Of a stretch of DNA of 64,000 nt, positions 15,602 through 25,037 are shown one piece after another. The notes below the pieces were generated by a model. The model did no database searches and was not told the origin of the DNA. It was given only the letters and a program-made list of their open reading frames with translations. A program made the position numbers and the translations under genes. The stretch lies in assembly GCF_024343675.1 (NCBI RefSeq), contig NZ_RJUD01000098.1:103823-167822 (forward strand), given 5' to 3'. Each line of letters begins with the position of its first letter. Position 1 is the first letter of the stretch. This DNA is from Lacihabitans sp. CS3-21. GTDB taxonomy: Bacteria > Bacteroidota > Bacteroidia > Cytophagales > Spirosomataceae.

Positions 15602-16816
15602 TCACTTATTTGAATACAACATATCCAAAAACTGCGAAATAAAGTCTATACGCCCTTTTCCTATGTATTCTAGAAATGCTCTTTCTGTGGTATGGCCAGT
15701 CTGAGACATTAAAAAGGCGGTAGGGTACCTACCATAGTAATTTGTGGCAAAAGACCTTCTACCAACATGTGACGATATAAGCTGCCATTTTTCATACACA
15801 CCATCTATATCCCTATTAGTTTCTTTGTCATAAAGAATACCTTCAATTTTTTCATTTAAGCCAGCGATTTTGCAAATATCTTTTATATGCTCATTATATC
15901 GCTGTGCAGAAATTGGTCTCGGAAACTCTCCGCCTCTTTTTTTTAATTCATGTTCTACCTCTGGAGTTATGGCTGCATATATAGCTTTTTCTGTTTTCTT
16001 TTGAGTTAGGTCGACAGAAAAGTGGTTTCCAGTCTTAACTATTTTATCCTTTGAACATCTCATAAGATCAGAAACTCTTTGGCCTAAAAAACAACTTATT
16101 ACCAGCCAATCTCGAGCATTCGTCAATCCATCTGTTGTTAAATTTACCGACTTGATTTTTTCAATTTCATCCAACGATAAGTAAATCTTGCAAGTGTCGC
16201 TATCCTCGGTTTTTATTGAATCCAAGTTAGGATGAGTTCTCAATCCAGAATCTCTAGCATGCCTACAAACAGTTTTTATGAATTTTACAACTCTGAAAAT
16301 ATAGCTTTGTCGATAATTGTTTGAAGTCATGTAGTCAACAAACTCTTCGGTCATTTTTAAATCGAAATCAATAAGAAGTATTGTCCTCTTTCTTTGCTTT
16401 TCAAAATCGGCAACCAGTTTTTTGACAACATTAATTTTCGAAATCATTGACGATTTTGCCTTTTTTGATTTTTTAAAATCAAGGTAAATGTCAAAATATT
16501 CAAGTATTGTTTTATACTCTTCCTTGTTGTTTTTGGGATTAAGAGTTTCATAAATCCAAGTAGAATCTATTGTAGTGAAAGCATCCTTAGTATTTAAGCC
16601 TTTTAGGATAATCGAGTAGATTTCATCTAGATCTGACTTGATTTTTTTCCCCTCAGCATCTTTAATATTTTTGGGTTGCTTCTTGGCACTACTCCAATTA
16701 TCTGGGTCTATCAACAAGTCTGTTTTTGCTTTGGCATCGAAGTTAGAATCTCGAACTCTAACATAAATTGAGGCAGGTTTTTTGGTAGATTGGAGTAAAA
16801 AAGATATACTTGCCAT
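15602..16816 (-). CDS. Tyrosine recombinase / integrase of the element
   Basis: This 404-residue protein has an arm-binding N-terminal domain (about 1-90), a SAM-like core-binding domain (about 100-195) and a catalytic domain with R247 (GQRVSDL), K273/K274, H350 and R353 (SSHVGRRSF), H375 (TGHTTERAF) and nucleophile Y384 (FLEYIGKG). All catalytic residues are present. It should integrate and excise the element at the tRNA-derived site starting 164 bases past its start codon side, at 16980. It belongs to the common Bacteroidota integrase type of small elements and conjugative transposons. Confidence 0.92.
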   Translation of the reverse strand: MASISFLLQSTKKPASIYVRVRDSNFDAKAKTDLLIDPDNWSSAKKQPKNIKDAEGKKIKSDLDEIYSIILKGLNTKDAFTTIDSTWIYETLNPKNNKEEYKTILEYFDIYLDFKKSKKAKSSMISKINVVKKLVADFEKQRKRTILLIDFDLKMTEEFVDYMTSNNYRQSYIFRVVKFIKTVCRHARDSGLRTHPNLDSIKTEDSDTCKIYLSLDEIEKIKSVNLTTDGLTNARDWLVISCFLGQRVSDLMRCSKDKIVKTGNHFSVDLTQKKTEKAIYAAITPEVEHELKKRGGEFPRPISAQRYNEHIKDICKIAGLNEKIEGILYDKETNRDIDGVYEKWQLISSHVGRRSFATNYYGRYPTAFLMSQTGHTTERAFLEYIGKGRIDFISQFLDMLYSNK

Positions 16817-16979
16817 GTTTTGAAAATAATATTGGGGTTATCAGATAGGTTAGCCCGTATCTAGTCCGTAAATTTGCAATATTATCCAATTCATAACAAT
16901 CTAGATAGAGTTAATGAATTGTTAAACGTTTGAAAATAAGTTGATTGAAGTTGGATACGATTGGACTGGGTTGTGGTAG

Positions 16980-17000
16980 TTGAGTCCCTCTCTCTCTGCA
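16980..17000 (+). other. Candidate attachment site: tRNA-Ser 3'-end repeat
   Basis: GAGTCCCTCTCTCTCTG at 16982-16998 reads as the T-loop/acceptor end of a tRNA with a 3' acceptor strand TCTCTCT and discriminator G, as in tRNA-Ser. The rest of a tRNA is absent upstream. A strong terminator follows within a few bases, as after a real tRNA gene. The integrase gene is immediately adjacent. This matches an integrase att site with the intact tRNA-Ser at the far (left) end, outside the window. Confidence 0.6.
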
Positions 17001-17004
17001 AAAA

Positions 17005-17030
17005 AACCCAGCCATAGGCTGGGTTTTTTT
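17005..17030 (+). terminator. Rho-independent terminator, left over from the split tRNA gene
   Basis: AACCCAGCC and GGCTGGGTT form a perfect 9-base stem around ATA, followed by a T-run. It lies directly after the tRNA-Ser-like 3' end. Confidence 0.85.
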
Positions 17031-17230
17031 ATGTCTTTTTTTTTGATAATTATGTAAAATATTGATTATTAGAATGTTGAAATGTTTATTAAATGTAAAT
17101 ATCTAATAATCAGCAATTGTAGTGTTTTAGGATATTTTCGACGCGTTGTGATACTTTTTGAGTTAATATACACCAACATTTGTGGTCAAAAGAAATTTTG
17201 AAAAACGTAATGTGTATAACTATTTGTAAA

Positions 17231-17368
17231 TCAATAATTTGCAGATTTAGGCTTGTTTTTTAGAGTTATTAAATACTCTTTTGGAAAACTATTAGACCTT
17301 TTTTGTTTCAATTTTGTGTAAATTGTAACAATTAGTACAAGAACTAAGGTAATTAATAAGAAAATCAT
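17231..17368 (-). CDS. 45-residue single-span membrane mini-protein
   Basis: An ATG at 17368 opens a 45-codon frame ending in TGA at 17231. Residues 2-17 (IFLLITLVLVLIVTIY) form one membrane helix, followed by a basic stretch KLKQKRSNSFPKEYL and a short polar tail: a typical N-out/C-in or signal-anchor mini-protein. It lies alone in the 450 bases between the element end and rsmI. The composition pattern argues for a real small protein, but no homologue comes to mind and conservation is unknown. Confidence 0.45.
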   Translation of the reverse strand: MIFLLITLVLVLIVTIYTKLKQKRSNSFPKEYLITLKNKPKSANY

Positions 17369-17478
17369 CGTATTATATTTTAATGGTTATATACATAATT
17401 ATCTAATTTTTAGCTAATTAAGAAATTAACTAATACTTTTTTGCCATTTTTTTTTAAACACAAGCCATTTTAGGAATT

Positions 17479-18171
17479 ATGTCTCTTGTTTTAGTGCCAA
17501 CACCCATCGGTAATTTGAAGGATATCACACTCAGAGCATTAGATGAGCTGAAAAATGCTGATATAATTCTTGCTGAAGACACCCGTACATCAGGTGTTTT
17601 GCTCAAACATTTTGAAATATCTAAGCCTCTTCAGAGTTATCATATTTTTAACGAACATAAAACTGTTCAGAAAATAATAGATATTTTAAAATCAGGAAAA
17701 AGAATTGCTTTGATCTCCGATGCTGGAACACCAGGCATTTCTGACCCTGGCTTTCTTTTGGTGAGGGCCTGCGTTCAAAACGAGATAGAGGTTATTTGTT
17801 TGCCAGGAGCCACAGCCTTAATTCCTGCCCTGGTTGTATCTGGGTTCCCTACTGATAGTTTTGCTTTTGAAGGATTTTTACCAGTAAAAAAAGGAAGACA
17901 GACGAAATTGACTGAACTGAAAGATGAAAAAAGGACGATGATTTTTTATGAATCTCCCCACAGGTTAGTTAAAACACTCGAAAACTTTATTGAGTATTTC
18001 GGAGGAGAACGAACAGCTTCTGTCAGCAGAGAAATTTCTAAACTGCATGAGGAAACCGTCAGAGGTACTTTATCAGAAATTCTTGCTATTTTTGCAACTC
18101 GAACCGTAAAGGGCGAGATTGTAATGATTGTTGAAGGTAATAATTCAAAAAAAACTAAACATGAAAGTTGA
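17479..18171 (+). CDS. rsmI: 16S rRNA (cytidine-1402-2'-O)-methyltransferase RsmI
   Basis: This 230-residue protein has the tetrapyrrole-methylase fold: LVPTPIGNLKDITLRALDEL at the start, AEDTRTSGVLLKHFEI, SDAGTPGISDPGFLL (about 78-92) and FYESPHRL. These are signature motifs of RsmI, which methylates the ribose of C1402 in the ribosomal decoding centre using S-adenosylmethionine. The length equals the family norm without the extra C-terminal domain of enterobacteria. Its last 11 bases overlap the fabG start. Confidence 0.95.
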   Translation: MSLVLVPTPIGNLKDITLRALDELKNADIILAEDTRTSGVLLKHFEISKPLQSYHIFNEHKTVQKIIDILKSGKRIALISDAGTPGISDPGFLLVRACVQNEIEVICLPGATALIPALVVSGFPTDSFAFEGFLPVKKGRQTKLTELKDEKRTMIFYESPHRLVKTLENFIEYFGGERTASVSREISKLHEETVRGTLSEILAIFATRTVKGEIVMIVEGNNSKKTKHES

Positions 18172-18904
18172 AAACAAAACCGTTTTAATAACTGGAGCTT
18201 CGAGAGGTATTGGTAAATCTATCGCTGAAGAATTTGCAAAAAATGGAGCCAATGTGGCTTTTACTTATTTGTCATCTGTGGAGAAAGGTCAAGCCTTAGA
18301 GGTAGAATTGGCCCAGTATGGAACAAAAATTAAAGGATACCGTTCAGATGCTTCAGATTATGCCTCGGCTGAGCAATTGGTGACCGATGTAGTGGCTGAT
18401 TTTGGCAATTTAGATATTTTGATAAATAATGCAGGGGTAACCCGCGATACTTTACTAATGCGTATGTCAGAAGAGCAATGGGACGATGTGTTAAGAATAA
18501 ATTTGAAATCTGTTTTTAATCTTACCAAAGCGGCCACCAAGCCGATGATGAGAGCAAAAGCCGGTTCTATAATAAATATTACTTCAGTAGTAGGACTAAT
18601 GGGCAACGCCGGTCAGGCAAATTATTCGGCCTCAAAGGCTGGTATTTTAGGTTTTACTAAATCTGTTGCAAAAGAATTAGGCTCGCGTAACATAAGAAGC
18701 AATGCCGTGGCTCCAGGTTTTATAGAAACAGAAATGACGGGTGAGTTGAATGAAGAACAATTAAAAGAATGGACGAAATCTATTCCACTTAAAAGAGCTG
18801 GACAAGCAAAAGATATCGCAAATGCTTGCCTATTTCTAGGGTCTGATGCTTCTTCATACATTACTGGACAAGTATTGGTGGTAGATGGTGGTATGTTAAT
18901 GTAA
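18161..18904 (+). CDS. fabG: 3-oxoacyl-[acyl-carrier-protein] reductase
   Basis: The start at ATG 18161 (MKVENKTVLITGASRGIGKS) gives the usual 247 residues and is preferred over an in-frame ATG 11 codons upstream. Rossmann motif TGASRGIG (about 11-18), NNAGVTRD, catalytic Ser in INITSVVGLMGN and the Tyr-x-x-x-Lys pair in ANYSASKAG. It reduces 3-oxoacyl-ACP with NADPH in fatty acid elongation. It overlaps rsmI by 11 bases, so the two are probably co-transcribed. Confidence 0.95.
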   Translation: MKVENKTVLITGASRGIGKSIAEEFAKNGANVAFTYLSSVEKGQALEVELAQYGTKIKGYRSDASDYASAEQLVTDVVADFGNLDILINNAGVTRDTLLMRMSEEQWDDVLRINLKSVFNLTKAATKPMMRAKAGSIINITSVVGLMGNAGQANYSASKAGILGFTKSVAKELGSRNIRSNAVAPGFIETEMTGELNEEQLKEWTKSIPLKRAGQAKDIANACLFLGSDASSYITGQVLVVDGGMLM

Positions 18905-18945
18905 TTTTGACTCAAAATCCTCAAATAATAGAAAAGAGCTAAATA

Positions 18946-21033
18946 ATGAAACCCGAAATTGTATCACAAACTCCATTATGGTATGTTTTTTTATGCCTAA
19001 GTTTGGGTTTGTTGTTCGCTCTTTTTACTTACTTTAGAATAAAAGGTTTTAATAAAAATCAAAAGCTGATTTTATCTGTTTTGAGAGGAGTTTTGACCTT
19101 TTTGGTCGCTTATCTTTTGCTAAATCCACTTATCAAAACCATTTCAAATAATGTAATCAAGCCTAAAGTTGTTCTTGTTTTGGATAATTCTAGGTCAATG
19201 ACCAATGGAGGTAAAAAAGCCATTGATGTTATGTTTGAAGGGATTTTGGCTTTAAAAGAAAGCTTAACTAAAAAAGGCTTCGATTTAGAGTTGAAGTCGT
19301 TAGGTGATGATAAGATTGAAGACATAAAGTCAACGAAGTTCGATTTTAAAAAGTCAAATCTTTCAAGCGTTCTAAGCGATTTGAAAAACAATTTCGAAGG
19401 GCAGAATTTAAGTGATGTAATAATTGTTTCTGATGGAATCATAAATGACGGCGTTTCTCCAACGTTCCAAAAGTATCCCTTCAATATTCATACCGTCGGT
19501 TTTGGAGACACCACGGTCAAAAAAGACCTTTTGATTTCAGGTATTGCAGCTAATAAATTGGCATATTTAGGCAATAAGTTCACTGTAAATGTAGATATAT
19601 CTGCTTATTTATTGCCTGGGAAACTTACTTCGGTTTCTATAAAAGACGGTACAGGTAAGATTCTTTCCCAAAAACAAATTAGTATTTCCAAAAAAGAAGA
19701 TTTTCAAAGTTTGTCTTTTGAACTTTCGGCTGATAAGGTAGGTAAGCAAAGATACATTGTGGATGTTAAGGTTGTTGAAGGCGAGTATTCGATCAAAAAT
19801 AACGTTAAGGATTTTGTAGTGGACGTTGTGAACGGAAAAGAAAAAATACTTTTCTTGGCATTTGCTCCGCATCCTGACATCAAGGCATTTAAAAACATCA
19901 TCGAAAAAAATGACCTATTTGAATTACAAGTTCAAATTATACAATCAACCGATCCAAGTCAAATTGGCAAAGTTCCTTTTGATATTTTGATTTTGCACCA
20001 GGTACCTGATGTTTATGGTTCTTCAACGGGAATAGTAAGTACACTTTTAGCTAAGAAAAAGCCGACTTTTTTTGTGGTTGGAAGCAAAACCAATATTCAG
20101 GCTTTTAATGGCATGCAGAATGTGGTTGGAATAAATTCTCAGATAAACAGATTGGACAAAACGACTGGGCAGATTAATAATTTGTTTCAAAGATTCAATA
20201 TTTCATCAAACACAGAGAATTTATTGGAAAAGTTGCCGCCAGTTTCTGTTCCATTTGGCGAATACAAGCCGTTTCCAGGTTCAGAGGTCCTACTTTATCA
20301 AAAAATTGGAAATATCAATACTGGCAGACCACTTCTTGCTTTGAATTTGAGTGGTGATGTAAACAATGCTGTATTTTTGGGAGAGGGAATCTGGCAATGG
20401 AGGTTGGAGGAGTTTTCGTTGAATGAGCGTCAGAATGAGATAGACGAGCTGATAATTAAGACTTTGCAATTGCTTTCTATTAAAGAGGATAAAAGCAAGT
20501 TGCGTGTTTACCCCACACTCGAGATTTTTAATATTGATCAAAAGATTGGTTTTGAAGCTGAGGCTTACAACAATATTTTTGAAAGGATTTACGACCTGAG
20601 CATCAACATGAAAATTAAAAGCGAAAAAGGTCAAGAAAAATCATATAGTTTTAAAATAACCAAAGAATCTTCTAGATTTGAACTATCTAATTTACCCGCA
20701 GGCTTATATACTTTTACAGCAGAGGCTGTTATTCTAGAAAAAAAAGAAGGCACTTCTGGTCAGTTTTTGGTTACCCAATCTGACCTAGAATTAGAAAACC
20801 TTGTAGCTGATCATAATATTCTAAAAACCCTATCTAATGAAAACAATGGTGATTTTGTCAATTACAAAAACATTATTGAACTTCGTAAAAGCTTAGAAAA
20901 CAAAGGATTGGTCAATAAAGTTGTCAGCAATGAAGAACTTAAGGATTTTATAAACCTCCGTTGGATTCTAGCATTATTAATAGCCTTTGCTGCTGTCGAA
21001 TGGGCTTTGAGAAAATACTTCGGAGGTTATTGA
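18946..21033 (+). CDS. Membrane protein with von Willebrand A domain
   Basis: This 695-residue protein has two N-terminal membrane helices (about 10-30 and 41-63), a VWA domain starting VVLVLDNSRSM (DxSxS metal site, about 77-87) and reaching about residue 190. Then come repeated beta-rich segments and a C-terminal membrane helix (WILALLIAFAAVEWAL). This layout matches Bacteroidota VWA membrane proteins distantly related to BatA/BatB. The role is unknown; a scaffolding or envelope-protease assembly role is possible. It follows fabG by 41 bases. Confidence 0.85.
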   Translation: MKPEIVSQTPLWYVFLCLSLGLLFALFTYFRIKGFNKNQKLILSVLRGVLTFLVAYLLLNPLIKTISNNVIKPKVVLVLDNSRSMTNGGKKAIDVMFEGILALKESLTKKGFDLELKSLGDDKIEDIKSTKFDFKKSNLSSVLSDLKNNFEGQNLSDVIIVSDGIINDGVSPTFQKYPFNIHTVGFGDTTVKKDLLISGIAANKLAYLGNKFTVNVDISAYLLPGKLTSVSIKDGTGKILSQKQISISKKEDFQSLSFELSADKVGKQRYIVDVKVVEGEYSIKNNVKDFVVDVVNGKEKILFLAFAPHPDIKAFKNIIEKNDLFELQVQIIQSTDPSQIGKVPFDILILHQVPDVYGSSTGIVSTLLAKKKPTFFVVGSKTNIQAFNGMQNVVGINSQINRLDKTTGQINNLFQRFNISSNTENLLEKLPPVSVPFGEYKPFPGSEVLLYQKIGNINTGRPLLALNLSGDVNNAVFLGEGIWQWRLEEFSLNERQNEIDELIIKTLQLLSIKEDKSKLRVYPTLEIFNIDQKIGFEAEAYNNIFERIYDLSINMKIKSEKGQEKSYSFKITKESSRFELSNLPAGLYTFTAEAVILEKKEGTSGQFLVTQSDLELENLVADHNILKTLSNENNGDFVNYKNIIELRKSLENKGLVNKVVSNEELKDFINLRWILALLIAFAAVEWALRKYFGGY

Positions 21034-21039
21034 TATTTC

Positions 21040-22317
21040 TTAAGACAGAATCAATTCTTTGGTAGACTTCTCTGTAAACCTACGTTTTACCTGCTCCCTG
21101 TCCATTTTACCCATTTTTTCAAGCTGTAGATAGATGTGGTTTACCATTTCGAGTAGATTATCTATATCTTTTAAAGTTATATACCTGGAAAGGGTTATTC
21201 TAATTCCTGTTTTGTTTTTAGGTACGCTTGGGAAAGTGCAAGGAGAAACAAAAAAACCGCTATCTAACAAAGCTTTTGCAGTATAAGCAGTATTTTCTGT
21301 ATTTCCTGCTCCAATAAAAAATATTGGAGTAGCATAATTGCCGCTAAGGGGTAGACTTAATTGATTGGCTTTTTTCCAGAAATATTCAATTTTTCGTTTT
21401 AAATCCAACTGTAAATCAGCGAATTCAGGTCTCATGTGTATTTCTGCAGATTTAATGGCTGCCGCAGCAGCTGCAGGGTGAGGTGGGCCAGAAAAAATCA
21501 TTGTTTTACCTAGATTTTTTACGAGTTCCTTTGATGCTTTATCGGGGTACACCATTAAGCCACCACCAGTGCCAAATCCCTTAGACATGGACATGCCAAT
21601 AAACAGTTTTTCATGAAATGGTATCTCGTTTAAGACGTAACCGACACCCTTTTTTCCAGTCCAACTTGTGCCATGAGCGTCATCTGCATACACAAAAAAC
21701 TGTTCATATTTGTTCATTAAAAACTCAAGTTCTTTCATAGGGGCTCCGTCTCCCATCATCGAATAAATCCCATCTATCATATACCAAATGTTGTTGTATT
21801 TGGCACTAAGGATTTTTATTCTATCTTCTAATAAATCCAGTCTGCTGTGTCTAAGTATCTCTACATGTTCTCCATTGTTTCTCATCATATTTACTGCAGT
21901 TTGCATACTGCTGTGTACATAATTGTCCAAAATGATGGCGTCATTTTTACCAATAAGAATCGGTAAATTTGAAATATGAGCAAATGTTGTTGAAGTAGTT
22001 ACATTGACTGGTTTTTCGAACATTTCTTCTAGTTTTTCTTCCATCTGCTCGAAAAGTTCAAGCCCAACGAAAGTCCTGGAAGATGAAAAATACATACCAA
22101 ACTTATCTATAGCATTTTTTGCGGCATCTTTTATTTCCTGGTTTTGATCAAGTCCCATGTAGCTGCAATTTCCCAAAAAAACAGTTTCTTTTCCGTCAAG
22201 GATTAAATTTCTGCCATCATATTCATCATTTTTGGCAACAGCTCTTACAATTCCTAAGCTTCTTCCGTATTCAAATGTGGTATTTATTTGTTCTAGTTCT
22301 TTGGTTATTAGTTTCAT
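21040..22317 (-). CDS. Alpha-oxoamine synthase family PLP enzyme (serine palmitoyltransferase/KBL type)
   Basis: This 425-residue fold type I PLP enzyme has LGNCSYMGLDQNQEI near 48, DDAHGTSWTGKKGVGYVL with the PLP-binding Asp, and the Schiff-base lysine in GMSMSKGFGTGGG. The family condenses an amino acid with an acyl-CoA (serine palmitoyltransferase, 2-amino-3-ketobutyrate-CoA ligase, 8-amino-7-oxononanoate synthase). Sphingolipid synthesis is common in Bacteroidota, so serine palmitoyltransferase is plausible, but no substrate-specific residue is visible. It is a lone gene convergent with the VWA gene (6-base gap). Confidence 0.85.
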   Translation of the reverse strand: MKLITKELEQINTTFEYGRSLGIVRAVAKNDEYDGRNLILDGKETVFLGNCSYMGLDQNQEIKDAAKNAIDKFGMYFSSSRTFVGLELFEQMEEKLEEMFEKPVNVTTSTTFAHISNLPILIGKNDAIILDNYVHSSMQTAVNMMRNNGEHVEILRHSRLDLLEDRIKILSAKYNNIWYMIDGIYSMMGDGAPMKELEFLMNKYEQFFVYADDAHGTSWTGKKGVGYVLNEIPFHEKLFIGMSMSKGFGTGGGLMVYPDKASKELVKNLGKTMIFSGPPHPAAAAAAIKSAEIHMRPEFADLQLDLKRKIEYFWKKANQLSLPLSGNYATPIFFIGAGNTENTAYTAKALLDSGFFVSPCTFPSVPKNKTGIRITLSRYITLKDIDNLLEMVNHIYLQLEKMGKMDREQVKRRFTEKSTKELILS

Positions 22318-22517
22318 TAAATATTAGTTTCATTTAATGACTATCAAGACAATGACTATACCAAAAAAAAAGTATTTTATGGCAAATTGACGTATGTCAA
22401 TTAGAATGTTTTATTATTTCTTTCTTTGTGTAATATTGTATTTTTTTGCGAACTATAATTTTAAACAATTAAATTAAAGTTTGTAAGTTAAATTATATGG
22501 TGATTTAAAACGTTTTG

Positions 22518-22525
22518 TATTTTTG
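22518..22525 (+). promoter_or_regulatory. Promoter -7 box of the DUF4403 gene
   Basis: TATTTTTG fits the Bacteroidota TAnnTTTG box 20 bases before the TTG start of the next gene. A -33 TTTG at standard spacing is not clear. Confidence 0.45.
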
Positions 22526-22545
22526 CATTAAATAATAAGATTCAA

Positions 22546-23928
22546 TTGAACAAAGTATTAAGTATTTGCCTGCTTCTGTGTTTTAAAAGTGTATTTTCTC
22601 AAACAAACCTTCCGCAGTCGTCCATTACAGAGAAACCTGTTGTTTTTGAGAAAAAACCATCAATTATCAGCATTCCAATCGACATTTCAATAGAAGATCT
22701 ACAGAGCAAAATCAATTCAGGAATGCCCAACCTGATATACGAAGATAACAGCTTTGACGATAATCAAAATGACGAACTTAAAGCAAAAGTTTGGAGAAAA
22801 GGGAATTTGATTTTTACAAGTGTGGTAAATGATATCTTGACCTATGAAGTGCCATTGAAAGTTTGGGCACAGAAAAGAATTTCGGTTTTAGGTGTATCTC
22901 AGGCTCCCGCTACAGAGTTTGAACTTAAGCTAAAATTCTCCTCCAAATTTGGAATTACAACGGATTATAGTATCCAAACTATAACCAATGGCCTTAGTTA
23001 TGAATGGATTACAAAACCAGTTTTGAAATATTCCTATGTAGAAATTCCGATTGGTCCTGTAATTGGTAAACTTATCAGCAATAATTTAGCCACCTTTGCT
23101 AAGCAAATTGACCAAACGATAAAAGATAATTACTCCTTGAAACCTTATGTTATTGAAGCCTGGAATACGGCTCAGAAACCTTTTTTGGCATCCGAAGAAT
23201 ACAATACTTGGGTAAAATTAGAGCCCTTGGATGTTTACTTTACTCCCTTAAAAGCTGTGGGTAAAAGTTTGAAATCTACTTTTGGTCTAAAAATATTTGT
23301 GGAAACTTTGGTTGGAACGCCCATCTATACACCAAAACAGATTCTTACCATTCCTAATTTAAAGACTGTATCTTCTATTTCAGATGTATTTGAAGTTCAG
23401 CTTTTTAATGTTATTTCATTTGAAGAAGCTACTAAAATAAGTAGGAATATGTTTTTAGGACAGGTTTATGATTTCAAAAATGGTAAATATAAAATCGAAG
23501 TCACAGATTTGGAAATAAAACCTGATGGAGAATATCTGTCATTGGTCACTACAACCAAAGGAAGTTTCAAAGGGCAAATATTCTTGAAAGGTATACCAGT
23601 TTATGACCCAGTGAAAAAATTGGTGGTTTTGACCAAAACAGAATTAGACATAAAAACCAAAAATGTGTTACATAAAGCAGGAGCTTGGCTTTTGGAAGGT
23701 ACATTAGAAAAGAAAATTGAAAGCGAATTTGGACTTCCCGTGACGGATATAATTGAATTCGGCAAACAATCAGTTTTGCAAACCATAAATTCAGAGATTT
23801 CTAAGGGAATAAAAATGAAAGGAGAGATATTTTCCGTAGTTCCCGATCAAGTAAAAGTGGCTGAAAATGGAATTCTAGCCACAGTAATTGCGAAAGCAAA
23901 GGTAGAATTAGTTGTAAAAGGAATGTAA
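22546..23928 (+). CDS. DUF4403 family secreted protein
   Basis: This 460-residue protein begins at a TTG (22546) placed at the start of a signal peptide (LSICLLLCFKSVFSQ) and just after a promoter box; no better start fits. The body is beta-rich with repeated patterns typical of DUF4403 (residues about 40-455), a lipid-binding-like periplasmic family of unknown role in Bacteroidota. One tandem-like internal symmetry is suggested by two VKLEPL/EVQLFN-type halves. It precedes the RNase P RNA gene. Confidence 0.8.
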   Translation: MNKVLSICLLLCFKSVFSQTNLPQSSITEKPVVFEKKPSIISIPIDISIEDLQSKINSGMPNLIYEDNSFDDNQNDELKAKVWRKGNLIFTSVVNDILTYEVPLKVWAQKRISVLGVSQAPATEFELKLKFSSKFGITTDYSIQTITNGLSYEWITKPVLKYSYVEIPIGPVIGKLISNNLATFAKQIDQTIKDNYSLKPYVIEAWNTAQKPFLASEEYNTWVKLEPLDVYFTPLKAVGKSLKSTFGLKIFVETLVGTPIYTPKQILTIPNLKTVSSISDVFEVQLFNVISFEEATKISRNMFLGQVYDFKNGKYKIEVTDLEIKPDGEYLSLVTTTKGSFKGQIFLKGIPVYDPVKKLVVLTKTELDIKTKNVLHKAGAWLLEGTLEKKIESEFGLPVTDIIEFGKQSVLQTINSEISKGIKMKGEIFSVVPDQVKVAENGILATVIAKAKVELVVKGM

Positions 23929-23947
23929 AAGTCTTAAATTGCACCCG

Positions 23948-24292
23948 AAATAAGCTGACCTATCGCCAGATTAGTTATAATTTGGAGGAAAGTCCGAACA
24001 ACACAGAGCATCATGCTACCTAACGGGTAGGGGAGAATTCGTTCTCTACAGATAGTGCCACAGAAAATTACCGCCATATTTCGGTGTGGTAAGGGTGAAA
24101 AGGTGGTGTAAGAGACCACCGGTAGACTTGCAAAACGATACGCATAGGTAAACCTCATGAGTTGAAAGACCAAATAAACCGACGCTAAAGGGTAGCTCGC
24201 TCAAGTCGGAGGGTAGGTTGATAGAGGTTTTGAGCAATCAATTCCCTAGATAAATGATAGGATAGAACAGAATTCGGCTTATTAGCTTATTT
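23948..24292 (+). ncRNA. rnpB: RNase P RNA (bacterial class A)
   Basis: The conserved core GGAGGAAAGTCCGAACA (23983-23999) and the matching 3' core GATAGAACAGAATTCGGCTT (24261-24280) are present. Terminal AAATAAGCT and AGCTTATTT pair as helix P1. Internal segments such as AACGGGTAGGG and GGTAAACC are typical of Bacteroidota rnpB. The RNA is the catalytic part of the tRNA 5' processing enzyme. The ends are set by P1 and may be off by a few bases. Confidence 0.93.
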
Positions 24293-24295
24293 CAT

Positions 24296-24326
24296 TTTGT
24301 ATTTTAAAAAATAATAACTAATTTTG
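24296..24326 (+). promoter_or_regulatory. Promoter of the rpsP operon
   Basis: TTTG at 24296-24299 and TAATTTTG at 24319-24326 are separated by 19 bases, a good match to the Bacteroidota housekeeping promoter. The start of rpsP lies 52 bases downstream. Confidence 0.7.
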
Positions 24327-24377
24327 CACTCCAAATTTAAAATAGGGACGGGTTCCCATTAATAAAATAACAAGCAA

Positions 24378-24974
24378 ATGGCAGTTAAAATTAGATTAGC
24401 AAGAAGAGGTCGTAACAAAATGCCTATTTACGACATCGTTGTTGCAGATGCTCGTGCACCACGTGATGGTAGATTTATCGAGAAATTGGGTCAATACAAC
24501 CCACATGCTACACCAGCAATCGTTACATTGAAAAATGATAGAGCATTGTACTGGTTACAAGTAGGAGCTCAGCCAACAGATACTACAAGAAAAATCTTGA
24601 GTGTTAATGGTGTGATGTTCAAAAAACACCTTCAGATTGGTGTTGATAAAGGAGCCATAACACAAGAGCAAGCAGATGCTAAATTTGAGACTTGGTCTAA
24701 AGCCAAAGAAGAAATTAGATCTCAAAAAATTGCAAAATTGAACTCTTCAAAAGAGGCAACTAGGTCAGCAGCGTTTGATGCAGAACGTAAGAAAAAAGAA
24801 GACAAAGTTGCAGCTATTGCGAAGGCAGAGGCTGATTTAATAGCGGCTTCAGCTCCAGTAGTGGAAGAAGAAGCGGTTGAAGAAGTTGTAACTGAGACAC
24901 CTGCAGTTGAAGAAGCTTCAGTAGAAGAAGTTGCTCCTGAGGCATCTACAGAAGAAACTCCAGCAGCAGAATAA
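24378..24974 (+). CDS. rpsP: 30S ribosomal protein bS16 with long acidic tail
   Basis: Residues 1-80 are canonical bS16 ([33 protein letters not shown]). The usual bS16 has 80-90 residues; here about 115 further residues follow, first Lys/Ala-rich and helical, then an Ala/Glu/Val-rich acidic tail. Extended bS16 tails are known in Bacteroidota. It is first gene of the rpsP-rimM-trmD cluster. Confidence 0.95.
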   Translation: MAVKIRLARRGRNKMPIYDIVVADARAPRDGRFIEKLGQYNPHATPAIVTLKNDRALYWLQVGAQPTDTTRKILSVNGVMFKKHLQIGVDKGAITQEQADAKFETWSKAKEEIRSQKIAKLNSSKEATRSAAFDAERKKKEDKVAAIAKAEADLIAASAPVVEEEAVEEVVTETPAVEEASVEEVAPEASTEETPAAE

Positions 24975-24998
24975 TTGCCATAAAAGCATTCAATAATA

Positions 24999-25028
24999 AT
25001 CCTCGCTAAAACGGCGGGGATTTTTTTT
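24999..25028 (+). terminator. Terminator or attenuator after rpsP
   Basis: ATCCTCGCT and GGCGGGGAT pair (with two G-U pairs) and are followed by eight T. It lies only 10 bases before the rimM start, so rimM-trmD expression is either read-through dependent or driven from a promoter within rpsP. Confidence 0.7.
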
Positions 25029-25037
25029 AGTTAAAAT

